A stretch of 64,000 nt of DNA, taken from contig JBIIHQ010000004.1 in assembly GCA_044235645.1 (NCBI GenBank), positions 124,001-188,000 of the forward strand, in the 5' to 3' direction. The position numbers and the translations under genes are program-made. The stretch comes from OMIW01 sp044235645 (lineage in GTDB: Bacteria; Bdellovibrionota_C; UBA2361; OMIW01). This document shows, piece after piece, positions 26,062 to 35,388 of the stretch (position 1 is the first letter of the stretch; each line of letters begins with the position of its first letter). Under the pieces are notes generated by a model. That model did no database searches. It was not told the DNA's origin and saw only the letters and a program-made list of their open reading frames with translations.

Positions 26062-28497
26062 TCAGTTGGCTGAATCGAGTGCATGTGAGCCTGCAGATGT
26101 CACATCTGAATGCCCACCCCCTTCAGCGAGCGGTAGAAGGACGAGAAGTGACGTACTCTGGGATTCCGAGAATACTGGTCGGAGTACTCCGCCGAGGGCC
26201 TCAATGATGGATCCAACTCGCGTGAGCCGGAATCCAAGCCGACCGTCCAATATTGAGGGGCCCATACCGGAATCCAGGGATTCTTGAAGGTTATCCGGTA
26301 CCTTTTGAAGGCCGACCCCAGCGGGGCCCCGAACGAGGCAAATGAGATAATCTTGTCGGTGATGTTGAGAGTCGGGACCAAATAGTCCACCGAGTCCCCA
26401 AGTCGAAATATCCGAGGCCTCGGGAAATTTGTATTCGAGGTAGATGGTATTTTCAACTTCACGAAGTATCTCCCCTATCCCCAACATCAGCTCTCTGAGG
26501 CAGACGGTAGCCGCCGAGGGAAGGAGAGCGCATACAGAATCGTCGGCAGATTTAGTCTCGATGGGGGTGATTATCGGAATTATGGACAGTGAGAGGTGAT
26601 CCTTTTTTTGCGGCATTCGTTGCAAAACCTGCTGCCAGGATAGGTCAATTATTTCACCGATTGGCAAAAATATCATTTCATTCTCAAAGCTCAGGGCCCC
26701 TATTGACTCTTTGATGTCAGAAAAAATAAAGGAAAGCTCCCGCGTCTGAAGAACAATATCCTTAAGAGCCGTCGATCCCTCGACAGGGAGGGTTGAGTCC
26801 ACAAATTCTAAAAGTTTTTCGCTTTCGAGATTTATTCTTCTCGCCAGACGGTCAAAATCGCTCACAGAACGGGTTATTAAGTTTAAAGATGACCGATGTC
26901 GCCCTTTAACTGCTTCGGTTTGAGATAGCAAAGCTTCGATGCGGGACTGGAGAATTTGATGGAGAAGCGAATTCAGGTACTGGCACTCATCGACGTCATC
27001 ATCTGACCACGGTAGAGAATGCAGATGGGTAATTTGGCTCCAAACTGCGAATGATCTACGGGGAGAGAGGTGGGGGGTCTCTCCAACGATAATGACGCTT
27101 TTTGAGGGGTTTCCAGCCCAAGAGGTCGTCTGAAGAACTTCTGGCCGAAAAAGAAGTAAATAATTGCCGACCTGACCTCGTATCGGAATGGAGAGGAGGC
27201 CTGCGACCACCGAGCGCCAAGCCTCTGCCTGAGGAATATGGCCCGCCAGGGAAGTCGTTTTGAAAATCTCAAGGGGATGGTTAGTCTGGAGCCAATTAAC
27301 TATTTTTTGGATAACCTCGGGTCCAGGGGTTTCTCCCGAAGTAAAACACACTCCCTTGTCTGTGACCGCCAGCCCTTCAGCGGGGATCCAATCGCGCAAC
27401 AGGGTCTCGGATGCTACCAATCCCTGGGTTATAGTCGGATAAGTCGAACAACGCGAGGCAATTTCTGCGACTCGCGTTCTTGATTTCAGGGCTTCTGAGG
27501 ACCTTTCGGTGAGCAGTACTGATTGTAAGCGCAATGAGACTGCTTGGGTCATGAGGAGGGCACTATCTCGTGTAATCGGGGAAAGGTGGCGAGCTGTTTG
27601 ATGATGACAAGCGATTAATCCCCAAAGCTTCCCATTCACCGAAAGAGATAATGACGCAGAGGCTGTAACTCCGAGATTGCCGAGATACTCAAGGTGAATC
27701 GACGAGACACTCCTCAGATGGGCATGAGTTAGGTCAACTGGTTCTTCAGAGTCGGGTCCGGCAAAAGGTATGATTGGAACCGGAACATGGAAGCGGTCGC
27801 CAATCACTCTGATGGGATTAACCTCATAGAGGCGTCGAGCCTGAGCAGGAATGTCTGAGGCGGGAAAATGTAACCCTAGAAACGAGGGAATGCCAGGAGT
27901 GTTTGCTTCTGAAATGACAACTCCGTGCCAATCAGGATCAAATCGATACGCGAGAACCCGATCAAAGCCGATGACCTGTCGCAGAGTTTGGACGGTGTAA
28001 TCAAGAACCGCGCCTATTGTGCCGAGCAGAGCTAGTTTTTTTTGAAACTCTGCGAGGAGAGGAATACCGCTAGAGAGATAGGCATCAATAGATGATGAAT
28101 CAAAATATTCAAACTCAAAAATGTGTCGCCCCAAGTGATGGTGAGCAGAGCAGAGCATGAGCTGATTTTTGTGTTTCGGCCTGAGCACAGACCGACAACT
28201 TTGATGGGTTTTGAGATCATCTGAGAGGGAATCAAACCACGATGTGTCTTTAACTTCAAAAAGGGTCGAAATATGAAAGCCGATCAGGCTAGCCCCTGCA
28301 GAGGGAAACCAAGAGCGAGCGTTCTGGCTGATATGGGTGATTACTAGTTGGGAATTCGTGACTATCAGGCACCCGTGGGGCTGAATGGTTCCCGGAGTGT
28401 GGATTGGCTCTCTTTCGCACTGAGAGATATCAACCGAAATTTTGCTCGAGGCTGTCATAGTCTCAACGCTTGCGATGCCAGCATACTTTGAGAGCAT
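26062..28497 (-). CDS. Bacteriophytochrome photoreceptor with degenerate kinase half
   Basis: 811 residues with the PAS-GAF-PHY photosensory core of bacterial phytochromes. Cys27 in QCEREPIHTPG is at the biliverdin-attachment position, followed by IQPHG; the GAF domain has FPASDIPAQARRLY and a later CHHQTARHLS; the PHY tongue region contains the WGNxPxK-like SWAGNPSK. The C-terminal 270 residues should be a histidine kinase, but the H-box His is not found: the helix reads NLITRSVSDFDRLARR. The N-box Asn is also unclear, although a glycine-box-like end (LGFRLTRVGSIIEALGG) remains. It may therefore signal without autophosphorylation. No heme oxygenase is nearby. The start may be MTASSK at 28458. 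Confidence 0.88.
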   Translation of the reverse strand: MLSKYAGIASVETMTASSKISVDISQCEREPIHTPGTIQPHGCLIVTNSQLVITHISQNARSWFPSAGASLIGFHISTLFEVKDTSWFDSLSDDLKTHQSCRSVLRPKHKNQLMLCSAHHHLGRHIFEFEYFDSSSIDAYLSSGIPLLAEFQKKLALLGTIGAVLDYTVQTLRQVIGFDRVLAYRFDPDWHGVVISEANTPGIPSFLGLHFPASDIPAQARRLYEVNPIRVIGDRFHVPVPIIPFAGPDSEEPVDLTHAHLRSVSSIHLEYLGNLGVTASASLSLSVNGKLWGLIACHHQTARHLSPITRDSALLMTQAVSLRLQSVLLTERSSEALKSRTRVAEIASRCSTYPTITQGLVASETLLRDWIPAEGLAVTDKGVCFTSGETPGPEVIQKIVNWLQTNHPLEIFKTTSLAGHIPQAEAWRSVVAGLLSIPIRGQVGNYLLLFRPEVLQTTSWAGNPSKSVIIVGETPHLSPRRSFAVWSQITHLHSLPWSDDDVDECQYLNSLLHQILQSRIEALLSQTEAVKGRHRSSLNLITRSVSDFDRLARRINLESEKLLEFVDSTLPVEGSTALKDIVLQTRELSFIFSDIKESIGALSFENEMIFLPIGEIIDLSWQQVLQRMPQKKDHLSLSIIPIITPIETKSADDSVCALLPSAATVCLRELMLGIGEILREVENTIYLEYKFPEASDISTWGLGGLFGPDSQHHRQDYLICLVRGPAGVGLQKVPDNLQESLDSGMGPSILDGRLGFRLTRVGSIIEALGGVLRPVFSESQSTSLLVLLPLAEGGGHSDVTSAGSHALDSAN

Positions 28498-28521
28498 GCG
28501 ACTTGATCCGAATTTTTGGTG

Positions 28522-28546
28522 CCCGGCGGGTAAAATAATCGCCGGG
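28522..28546 (-). other. Hairpin in the leader of the phytochrome gene
   Basis: CCCGGCG (28522-28528) and CGCCGGG (28540-28546) form a perfect 7-base stem with an 11-base A/T-rich loop, 25-50 bases upstream of the phytochrome start. There is no U tract, so it is not a standard terminator of the upstream ppiase gene. A GATAAT sequence just upstream on the minus strand could be a -10 box, which would put the hairpin at the 5' end of the transcript. Confidence 0.4.
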
Positions 28547-28627
28547 GCTCGTCATATTATCAAAGATGGAAATTAATTGGCATGAGCAAGGTCGATACCA
28601 TTTCACGTCGTCGAAGCTATCGACCAC

Positions 28628-29263
28628 CTAATGGATTTGTATCACGACCGATTCAATAACGACCTCATCTAACGGTCGATCGTTTGATGCTGTTGGCTTT
28701 CTCGCAATAGCGTCAAGCACATCAAAACCCTCATACAGCTGGCCAAAGACAGAATAACCCTGATTAGGACCTCCGCCAGGCTGATGGTCCAAGAACGGCG
28801 TTCCGCTGGCGTTGTGAACGATATAAAACTGCGACCCGATACTTTGGGGGGCTGCCGTTTTTGCCCACGCCAGAGCTCCACGAAGATGTGAGAGTCGGGC
28901 ATCGTATTGATCATCTATGGTGGTACCTGGTCCCTTGGAGGAGTGACCCCCCGTGCCATCTCGCCGAGTGAAGTCTCCTCCCTGAATCATAAAATCCTTG
29001 ATTACTCTGTGAAAAATTGTTCCATTATATTTCCCTTGACGGGCGAGTTCTGTGAAATTACGGGCGGCTTCCGGTACAATTGAAGCGAATATTTTTGCCT
29101 TCATCGTCCCTTGTGATGTTTTAATAATAGCGATCGTGTCGCCGGGTGAGGGTGGGGTAGATTGTGAGAATGACTCAGCGAGAGAAGTTCGTCCGAAAAC
29201 CGCAATGAGGGCGAAGAGAATCGAGCTAAGGAGGGAAGGAAGGGAAAGACGATTTTGAGACAT
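28628..29263 (-). CDS. Periplasmic cyclophilin-type peptidyl-prolyl isomerase
   Basis: 211 residues: Sec signal (about 1-30, cleavage near TSLA), a short Ser/Pro linker, then a bacterial-type cyclophilin domain. Conserved elements are FHRVIKDFMIQGGDF with the catalytic Arg, the ALAWAKT-like strand where other members have MAR/MANS, SQFYI (in GSQFYIVHN), and the PFLDHQ and YSVFGQ strands. It should catalyse proline isomerisation in periplasmic protein folding. It precedes the phytochrome gene by 130 bases on the same strand; a functional link is not implied. Confidence 0.93.
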   Translation of the reverse strand: MSQNRLSLPSLLSSILFALIAVFGRTSLAESFSQSTPPSPGDTIAIIKTSQGTMKAKIFASIVPEAARNFTELARQGKYNGTIFHRVIKDFMIQGGDFTRRDGTGGHSSKGPGTTIDDQYDARLSHLRGALAWAKTAAPQSIGSQFYIVHNASGTPFLDHQPGGGPNQGYSVFGQLYEGFDVLDAIARKPTASNDRPLDEVVIESVVIQIH

Positions 29264-29630
29264 AGCTGTCCTCGAGATGGATGACTACGATAGATTGATA
29301 GGATTCTTAGTTCTGAGGCTTTTTAGAGGTTTCACGCGGCGAGCGCAAGATTACATCGATAGTGTCAAATGATTATGCACAAAAAAGGGATGTTTGGAAT
29401 GCACGATGTGTCTCGTCTTTGCAATCTTTTTCGGGTGGGTCACGGTTGATTCACTTTTACGATGTTCTAATTCTACGCCATTTTAAATTAGGGTTTATTC
29501 TGAAGTGGGCGACGATTAAATCTGCTTCGCAGAGAGGATTAGCAGACGATTGGTTTCTTTACTTCGAAGGTGTTTGTGCCGATGTGTGAATAAGCATTTA
29601 ATACGAGGTACATGTTACTGCCCAAATCCA
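29264..29630. other. Divergent intergenic region upstream of ppiase and the 29631 gene
   Basis: 367 bases of A/T-rich sequence between divergent genes, so it should hold both promoters. TTGATT followed 16 bases later by TAATTC on the plus strand is the nearest to a promoter that I see. A 75-codon plus-strand ORF in the region has no supporting features. Confidence 0.4.
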
Positions 29631-30743
29631 ATGACGGAATTTGAAAACAAGATACTCACAACGGAGCCACCTGAATCGCCGGCGGAGCATCCCCTTCGAA
29701 CGGCAATTCGTAACCTGAACCGGTCTCGAGCGGGAGCGATCTTTGCTGATCGTCCTCTTGGTGATTTTTGGAAGCCTGGACTCCTCCGTTCTCCGTTCGA
29801 GGAGGATCTTACTATCCGTCAACTTAAGCTTCTCCCGATTGAGTCACTTCTTCAGAAACGATCTTTTTCTGAGGCGAAGATACAGGCTATCCTTGCCGCT
29901 ATTGAGGGGTGTCGAGAGGCCGCTGAATTGTGGAATGGTGATGAGGTAGAGTCCCAGTTAAGGTCGCCCTTATTTCATTCAGAGCATCAGGCACAGGCAA
30001 CGAAAGCTTTTCCTGGACGGCAAGATGAACCAAGAGTGAAGGATGAGGGTAAGCTGAAATCGGTCGCTGCGCATCCGCTCGCCTCAGGTACGATATTACG
30101 CCTCGAGGAAGTCGCCGACCCACACCTATCTTTGGTATCTCGGATTGCGTGGCTTGCTCTTAATGTCCTCGATTCTAAGCTTCTGCAAATTCTTGTTCTC
30201 CTAGACTATCTCAGTGATGCTGACGTAGCTCGAATCCTCGGATGTACGAAAAAGGAAATCGACCGCAATTTGGCGGGTTTTTTTGAGGAGCCTGCTAACG
30301 ACATTTGCTGCGATCCGCTTCTATCTGGGGTAGTCCAGCTTCTGCAATCGGCGGTGGTAGTTTCACCTTATCGGATGGGAAGGGTTCTATCCGATTGCCG
30401 AAGTGCCGAAACGTCGGTTGTTGGATTCGCCTCGTCTCTGCTTTACAGAGCTGGAAGACTTCGACCGCTTACCATTATTGGCGAGCAGCTGAGGAGCCTG
30501 TTCGCATTTAACCAAAAAAGGGTTGAACTTCACCTCAATGGGGTAACTTCGATGCTCCCAATGTCTGAGGAGGATGTGAGACAATGCCTTGATTTTTACT
30601 TTCCGTTAATTTCACCCGATGAGCAGAGATTTTTGCTCAATCTTGTTGCAGAATTTGATGGAGTAAACGGTTATTGGGATATTAAAGACAAAAAGCTAAG
30701 TTCTATTAAGCATCCAAGGAGACGAAAGTCATCGGTACGGTGA
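29631..30743 (+). CDS. Unknown soluble protein with a possible helix-hairpin-helix (alpha-CTD-like) region
   Basis: 370 residues from MTEFENK. I do not recognise the protein. Residues about 55-100 (FEEDLTIRQLKLLPIESLLQ followed by KRSFSEAKIQAIL) resemble the helical C-terminal domain of RNA polymerase alpha or a helix-hairpin-helix unit. A second helical part around 180-215 contains LSDADVARILGCTKKEID, which looks like a helix-turn-helix of the sigma-70 region 4 type. The remainder is mostly helical with Leu/Arg/Glu. The two motifs together suggest nucleic-acid or RNA-polymerase binding. The start lacks a clear ribosome binding site; the frame is open back to 29550. It may be transcribed with the following ABC gene. 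Confidence 0.6.
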   Translation: MTEFENKILTTEPPESPAEHPLRTAIRNLNRSRAGAIFADRPLGDFWKPGLLRSPFEEDLTIRQLKLLPIESLLQKRSFSEAKIQAILAAIEGCREAAELWNGDEVESQLRSPLFHSEHQAQATKAFPGRQDEPRVKDEGKLKSVAAHPLASGTILRLEEVADPHLSLVSRIAWLALNVLDSKLLQILVLLDYLSDADVARILGCTKKEIDRNLAGFFEEPANDICCDPLLSGVVQLLQSAVVVSPYRMGRVLSDCRSAETSVVGFASSLLYRAGRLRPLTIIGEQLRSLFAFNQKRVELHLNGVTSMLPMSEEDVRQCLDFYFPLISPDEQRFLLNLVAEFDGVNGYWDIKDKKLSSIKHPRRRKSSVR

Positions 30744-30889
30744 ATAGGAACTCGAGAACCGTTTTGTATTCTAGAGGAAGGAGTGGAGACGATCCTGGGC
30801 GCCTCATGGTTTCATCCGATATGAACGGTGTTGGCGTCAAGAGGGCTACAGGTCCTGGTCATTGGTATTAGGTCAATATTAACAATCCT

Positions 30890-32572
30890 ATGGCGGGGGC
30901 GCGTCGGAAAACAATCAGGCAGTTCTGGATGGTCGCGAGGCTTTTCTTCTTTTCAGAGATGAAGTGGAAGGCGCGAGGACTTTTACTGCTACTCGCTTTA
31001 TTTTCTCTCACGGTTAGCTACGTAAATGTCTGGATCAGCTTCGTTGGTCGTGATTTTTTTGATGCGCTGAATCTGAGGAATGCTGACAGATTCTATCAGG
31101 AATTATACTGGTACGTATTAGCATTTGGGGTCGCATCGATCGTTGTCGCAATCTATCGATACACCGAAGAGAGGCTTGCTCTAATCTGGCGACGATGGCT
31201 TAGCCTCAAGCTGGTAAGCATGTACCTAGGCAATCGTGCTTATTATAGAATTAGTACCGAAAATCTTGTCGATAATCCAGATCAAAGAATAGAGAGTGAT
31301 ATACGATCATTTACCGCTCAGACACTTTCCTTCCTCCTTATCCTCCTCAATTCTGTCATCAGTCTCGCACTCTTTATGCGAGTCCTATGGGCAATATCAC
31401 CCCAATTAACGGTTATTGCGGTCGCATATGCCGGGGTCGGCTCAATAATGTCATATTTGCTCGGCCGACATCTGATTTGGCTAAACTTTACGCAACTTCA
31501 GAGAGAGGCAAACTATCGGTATAAGCTGGTTAATGTGCGAGATAATGCTGAGTCAATCGCCCTTTATCACGGGGAGCGCAAAGAGCAAACCAGAGCACGA
31601 CAACAGCTTCTTCATGTCGTGACAAATTTACGAGCTATCATCGGAAGGAATAAGAACCTGAATATTTTTACCAATTTTTATAATTACTTAATACCTGTCA
31701 TACCTCCCGTCGTCGTTGCACCTCTTTATTTCAAAGGGGATATTTCTCTCGGAGTAGTTAACCAAGCAACGGTAGCCTTTGCTCAAACGCTTGGAGCTCT
31801 GTCAATTATTGTCACGAATTTTGGTAGTCTCAGTGCCTTTGCTGCGGTCATTAATCGTCTGGGTGGATTCTTTGAAGTATTAGAAGAGATTGAATGGAGG
31901 CGTGAAAGAGCATCAGGATCGATTGACTATCGCCATGACGCAAGGCTGGTTTTCGCAGACGTTACGATATCTCCCCCCCGAGGTGGTAAGCCGGTCGTAA
32001 GAAATGTTTCCTTCTCGATGGAAGCTGGGCAGCGACTTTTGATTTGCGGACCGAGCGGGTCGGGAAAGAGCACTATACTTAGAGCTGTCGCAGGCCTTTG
32101 GAATAACGGATCAGGACTGATCATTCGACCAAGATTGAGGAATACACTCTTTCTCCCCCAGAGACCCTACATGATACTCGGTTCACTAAGAAATCAACTG
32201 CTGTACATTCGTCGGCGAACTGGGATTACTGAAGAAGTAATTGCCCAAGCATTATCGGCAGCCCGATTGGAAGCAACGGTCAGCAGAGTTGGGAGTTTGG
32301 ACATCGAACTTGATTGGCAAAATGTTTTATCTATGGGTGAACAACAACGCATTGCATTCGCCCGATTATTCCTAGTAAAGCCACAGTTCGCCTTTCTTGA
32401 TGAAGCGACAACAGCTGTCGAGCCTGAAATTCAATCTGCTTTGTACCACACTTTGGCTGATAAGGTGGGAAGCTATGTGAGCGTGGGGCATCGAGAAGCG
32501 CTTGCTCCCTATCACGACTGCGTGCTCGTTCTCAATGGAGATGGAAAGTGGACTTTTGAGAGGTTGGCATGA
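30890..32572 (+). CDS. SbmA/BacA-like ABC transporter (YddA/ABCD type, fused)
   Basis: 560 residues with an N-terminal transmembrane part resembling SbmA/BacA and the ABCD/YddA exporters (NVWISFVGRDFFDALNLRN near 47, WRRWLS and RISTENLVDNPDQRI), then an ATPase domain with Walker A GPSGSGKST, signature LSMGEQQR, Walker B FAFLDEATTAV and the switch His in SVGHR. The pattern NPDQRI followed by acidic residues is diagnostic of this group. Relatives import peptides or move very-long-chain fatty acids or B12; the substrate is not predictable here. Its stop overlaps the start of the HEAT-like gene (ATGA), so the two are coupled. Confidence 0.9.
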   Translation: MAGARRKTIRQFWMVARLFFFSEMKWKARGLLLLLALFSLTVSYVNVWISFVGRDFFDALNLRNADRFYQELYWYVLAFGVASIVVAIYRYTEERLALIWRRWLSLKLVSMYLGNRAYYRISTENLVDNPDQRIESDIRSFTAQTLSFLLILLNSVISLALFMRVLWAISPQLTVIAVAYAGVGSIMSYLLGRHLIWLNFTQLQREANYRYKLVNVRDNAESIALYHGERKEQTRARQQLLHVVTNLRAIIGRNKNLNIFTNFYNYLIPVIPPVVVAPLYFKGDISLGVVNQATVAFAQTLGALSIIVTNFGSLSAFAAVINRLGGFFEVLEEIEWRRERASGSIDYRHDARLVFADVTISPPRGGKPVVRNVSFSMEAGQRLLICGPSGSGKSTILRAVAGLWNNGSGLIIRPRLRNTLFLPQRPYMILGSLRNQLLYIRRRTGITEEVIAQALSAARLEATVSRVGSLDIELDWQNVLSMGEQQRIAFARLFLVKPQFAFLDEATTAVEPEIQSALYHTLADKVGSYVSVGHREALAPYHDCVLVLNGDGKWTFERLA

Positions 32573-34467
32573 TTCGCGAACGAGTTCTGCGATATCAGAA
32601 CAGGGCCTCGATAGGGATACGGGAATTTTTTTTCCTGTTGAGTGTGCCTTTTCTATTGGGGGCTTTTGATCCATTTTTTCTCCGTCGCGTGGAGGCTCAA
32701 GAAGTTGAGGTCAGAAATATTGAGGACCTCGTTATAGATGATTGTGACCATGCGGGCCTTGTGATTGGGCACTTAGGACACGACGGCCAGAGACGAGCCC
32801 TGCTCAAGGTAGTTCAGATTTTCAGGCTAGGGTATGGTCGCGAGTCAGGGTTTGGTGCTATTCCGATTGGTGTGGGAAGTCCTTCAATTGGTCAGCGGAT
32901 TGGTCATGGAGAGCTTCTAGGAGAGGTGGTGATTATGTCGCTTGATCCCGAGCGAATCGAGAGGGGAAAAAGATGTAGCGTAAAACTTCTGGAAACCTTT
33001 ATTCCTCAATTCCCGGATATTATACCAGATTTGATTGATCTATCTCGTGACCCTGATCTGCAAGTCCAGGATTCCGACTCGCTGTCCGATCTTCATCGAC
33101 TTGTGGATTTGAGTGTAGACCGAGTTGGCGCCTCTATTGATTCTGATGATAGGCGTCGAATTTTGCTGGCAATTCTTGATGAGAAAAATTCGGAAGTGAT
33201 AGGAGAGTGGATGAAACTCTTCTATTCCTTTCGACTGGAGGGTTTGGATCTACTCCTAGAGAGGGTTTTGGTTTCTCAGCCTATTGATGATAGGCTGCTG
33301 GAAATTTTGCGGAACACCTTTCCCGATGTTAACCAGATATTCCCATCACTGATTCTTAGTTTGGTTGAGGTGAAAGATAGGATCCCGAAAGGTCAACTGA
33401 TAAAAATATTCAATAAGCTCAGTTTCAATTCAAATTTTGCTCTATCGAGGTTACTTTCTGATTGTGCCACAATCCACGGAAAAGCTCTTCCTGACCTTCT
33501 AGATCTGATAGCTGATATTGTCCCGCCTGAGGCATCTCGGCAGGCAGCCTCGTCCTTAGTCCATGTGGGAAATTCGGTCTTCCCTCTGATGTCGTCATGG
33601 AGCCTCCAGCTTCAGGAGGGTTTTCGGTGTGGGAGGGTAGGTATAATCTGCGATTCCCGTTCGCTAATCGTGAGTGAGCAAGGAGATGAAGCTGATACCT
33701 GCCGTCGTTCCGGTATATCCTCCTTATGGTGTGATCCGGGCAGCACGAGTAGCTATCGAGAATTTTTCCGGGATAGATTAGCTTTCGATGACCCCGCAAT
33801 CTCGATTATCTTGCCGGCCTATGTGAGTTTGCCAATATCGCTCCCGGAGTTAGCAGATGACCTTCGGAATTCACTCGGAAGTAACCACCGGGAGGTGCGT
33901 TATGCAGGTCTGTACCTATACGGTCTTCATTTGGATGATCTAAGTCGCTTTGTTTCTGAAGGGCTTCGACTGATTAAACGACCGATCGTCGGTGAGGAGG
34001 AGAAGAAAGATATAATCAAAATTATTGCAAAGGTTATTGCTAGCTATCCGGCGGGGGTACAAGGGCTGGCTGCGGTCCCGCTTTTTTTGGACTATTCCGA
34101 TATTCTTGACGAGAATTGTGGGACCATTTGCCAAGAGGTCGATAGAGGGATTTCGCTTGGTTCGAGAGCCATCGGAAGTGTCGGGGCTAGTGCGTTTCCG
34201 ATGTTGGTTCGTTCTCTGAAATCAAATGATCCGTCAAAGCGGAGATTCGCTTTCGAATCGCTCGCTCAAATTCGATACTTGGATCGACGGATGTCGGCAA
34301 TTCTAGTTAGCGGATTGAAGGATCCTGATAGGTCAATTCGAGATGTCATCTTTAAACGGATATTCCCGAGAAGAAGAGAGGTTGAAATCAGGGAACAATT
34401 AGTACGAGCTCAGGTCTGGAAAGACAAAGAGGCGGTGGCTCAAGCGGCAGATCTTTTGAAGGATTGA
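32569..34467 (+). CDS. Exported HEAT-like helical-repeat protein
   Basis: 632 residues starting in the ATGA overlap with the ABC gene. The first 45 residues contain a signal-like hydrophobic segment (FFFLLSVPFLLGAF). The rest is a series of helical units of about 35-40 residues ending in an evident HEAT-like pair (VSLPISLPELADDLRNSL and NDPSKRRFAFESLAQIRYLD with a following DPDRSIRDVIFK), as in adaptor proteins that bind partners. Function unknown; tight coupling suggests that it serves the transporter. Confidence 0.7.
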   Translation: MIRERVLRYQNRASIGIREFFFLLSVPFLLGAFDPFFLRRVEAQEVEVRNIEDLVIDDCDHAGLVIGHLGHDGQRRALLKVVQIFRLGYGRESGFGAIPIGVGSPSIGQRIGHGELLGEVVIMSLDPERIERGKRCSVKLLETFIPQFPDIIPDLIDLSRDPDLQVQDSDSLSDLHRLVDLSVDRVGASIDSDDRRRILLAILDEKNSEVIGEWMKLFYSFRLEGLDLLLERVLVSQPIDDRLLEILRNTFPDVNQIFPSLILSLVEVKDRIPKGQLIKIFNKLSFNSNFALSRLLSDCATIHGKALPDLLDLIADIVPPEASRQAASSLVHVGNSVFPLMSSWSLQLQEGFRCGRVGIICDSRSLIVSEQGDEADTCRRSGISSLWCDPGSTSSYREFFRDRLAFDDPAISIILPAYVSLPISLPELADDLRNSLGSNHREVRYAGLYLYGLHLDDLSRFVSEGLRLIKRPIVGEEEKKDIIKIIAKVIASYPAGVQGLAAVPLFLDYSDILDENCGTICQEVDRGISLGSRAIGSVGASAFPMLVRSLKSNDPSKRRFAFESLAQIRYLDRRMSAILVSGLKDPDRSIRDVIFKRIFPRRREVEIREQLVRAQVWKDKEAVAQAADLLKD

Positions 34468-34500
34468 TTGTATCGGCCGATTCCAATCGGGAGAAATTTA

Positions 34501-35352
34501 ATGAATGAACGTAGGGTCGCAGTAATTGGGGGGAGAGGGAGGCTAGGTTCATGGTTCGTGGAGTTTTTACGGACGAATGGTTATGACGTTTCTCCGATTG
34601 ATATCGGCGATCACGTTTGTCCGATGGAGATTGTTGCTCGAAATTCAACCGTTGTATTTGCGCTGCCCCATCGAGTTGCGCCGGATGTAATCAAAGAGTG
34701 GGGAGATGTTGTTGGAGTTGATCATCTCGTCGTGGACCTGTCGTCCGTAAAGTCGAGAGTATTTGAGGTTTGTGTCGATTTTCCGAGTGAGGTTCTTCTT
34801 CTTCATCCTATGTGGAGTCCTCAGGTCAAGAGCATCTCAGGTCAGACGATGATCTATTGTCACGAGAAAGCAGATTCTCATGGAAAAAAAGCTCAGAACT
34901 TCATAGGGCTGTTTGAGTTAGCTGGGGTTCGACTCTCTTATCTTTCAGTTGATGAACATGACCGTATCATGTCATTTATCCAAGTTGCATCGCATGGGAT
35001 GCTTGTTGCGCTTGGCGTTGCTTACAATAATTCCGGCATATCGATTACCAAATTAGCATCTGCTGAAAGTCCGGTGTATAGGCTGATATCCTCAATGATT
35101 GGGAGGATGCTATCCCATCAATCAGAGCTGTATGCTGATATCGCAATTGAGAATCCCTATGGAGGAGAGGCGCTCTCTTCGGTGCGCGAGGCAATTGGGC
35201 TGATCGAAGAGCGGGTCAAGGCTGGTGATAATTCTGGCTATGCCTCAATTATCGATTCTTTAAAGCCAGGGTGGGAGGGATCTATTTCTTTGGCAGTAGA
35301 CGACAGTAATGTGATGATAGAGGCACTCGCAAGAGCAAGGTGTAGCTCCTAG
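34501..35352 (+). CDS. tyrA: TyrA-like prephenate dehydrogenase
   Basis: Oxidatively decarboxylates prephenate towards tyrosine. From ATG 34501 (GGGAG about 8 bases upstream) the product has 283 residues. The N-terminal Rossmann motif is VIGGRGRLGSWFVEFL, the DLSSVKSR turn follows, then HPMWSP (the conserved HP), and the helical domain with DEHDRIMSFIQVASH, which carries the catalytic-type His. The glycine pattern GxGxxG followed by basic/acidic choice is not enough to tell NAD from NADP. It follows the HEAT-like gene by 33 bases, an unusual context; pheA is in a different operon. Confidence 0.85.
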   Translation: MNERRVAVIGGRGRLGSWFVEFLRTNGYDVSPIDIGDHVCPMEIVARNSTVVFALPHRVAPDVIKEWGDVVGVDHLVVDLSSVKSRVFEVCVDFPSEVLLLHPMWSPQVKSISGQTMIYCHEKADSHGKKAQNFIGLFELAGVRLSYLSVDEHDRIMSFIQVASHGMLVALGVAYNNSGISITKLASAESPVYRLISSMIGRMLSHQSELYADIAIENPYGGEALSSVREAIGLIEERVKAGDNSGYASIIDSLKPGWEGSISLAVDDSNVMIEALARARCSS

Positions 35353-35388
35353 CTCTGCAGTTGATGCGCAGCCGCCGTGAGACGAAGA

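Noticed and set aside
29362..29589. 75-codon plus-strand ORF upstream of the 29631 gene
   Set aside because: A/T-rich interval with no ribosome site and no recognisable pattern; probably promoter region.
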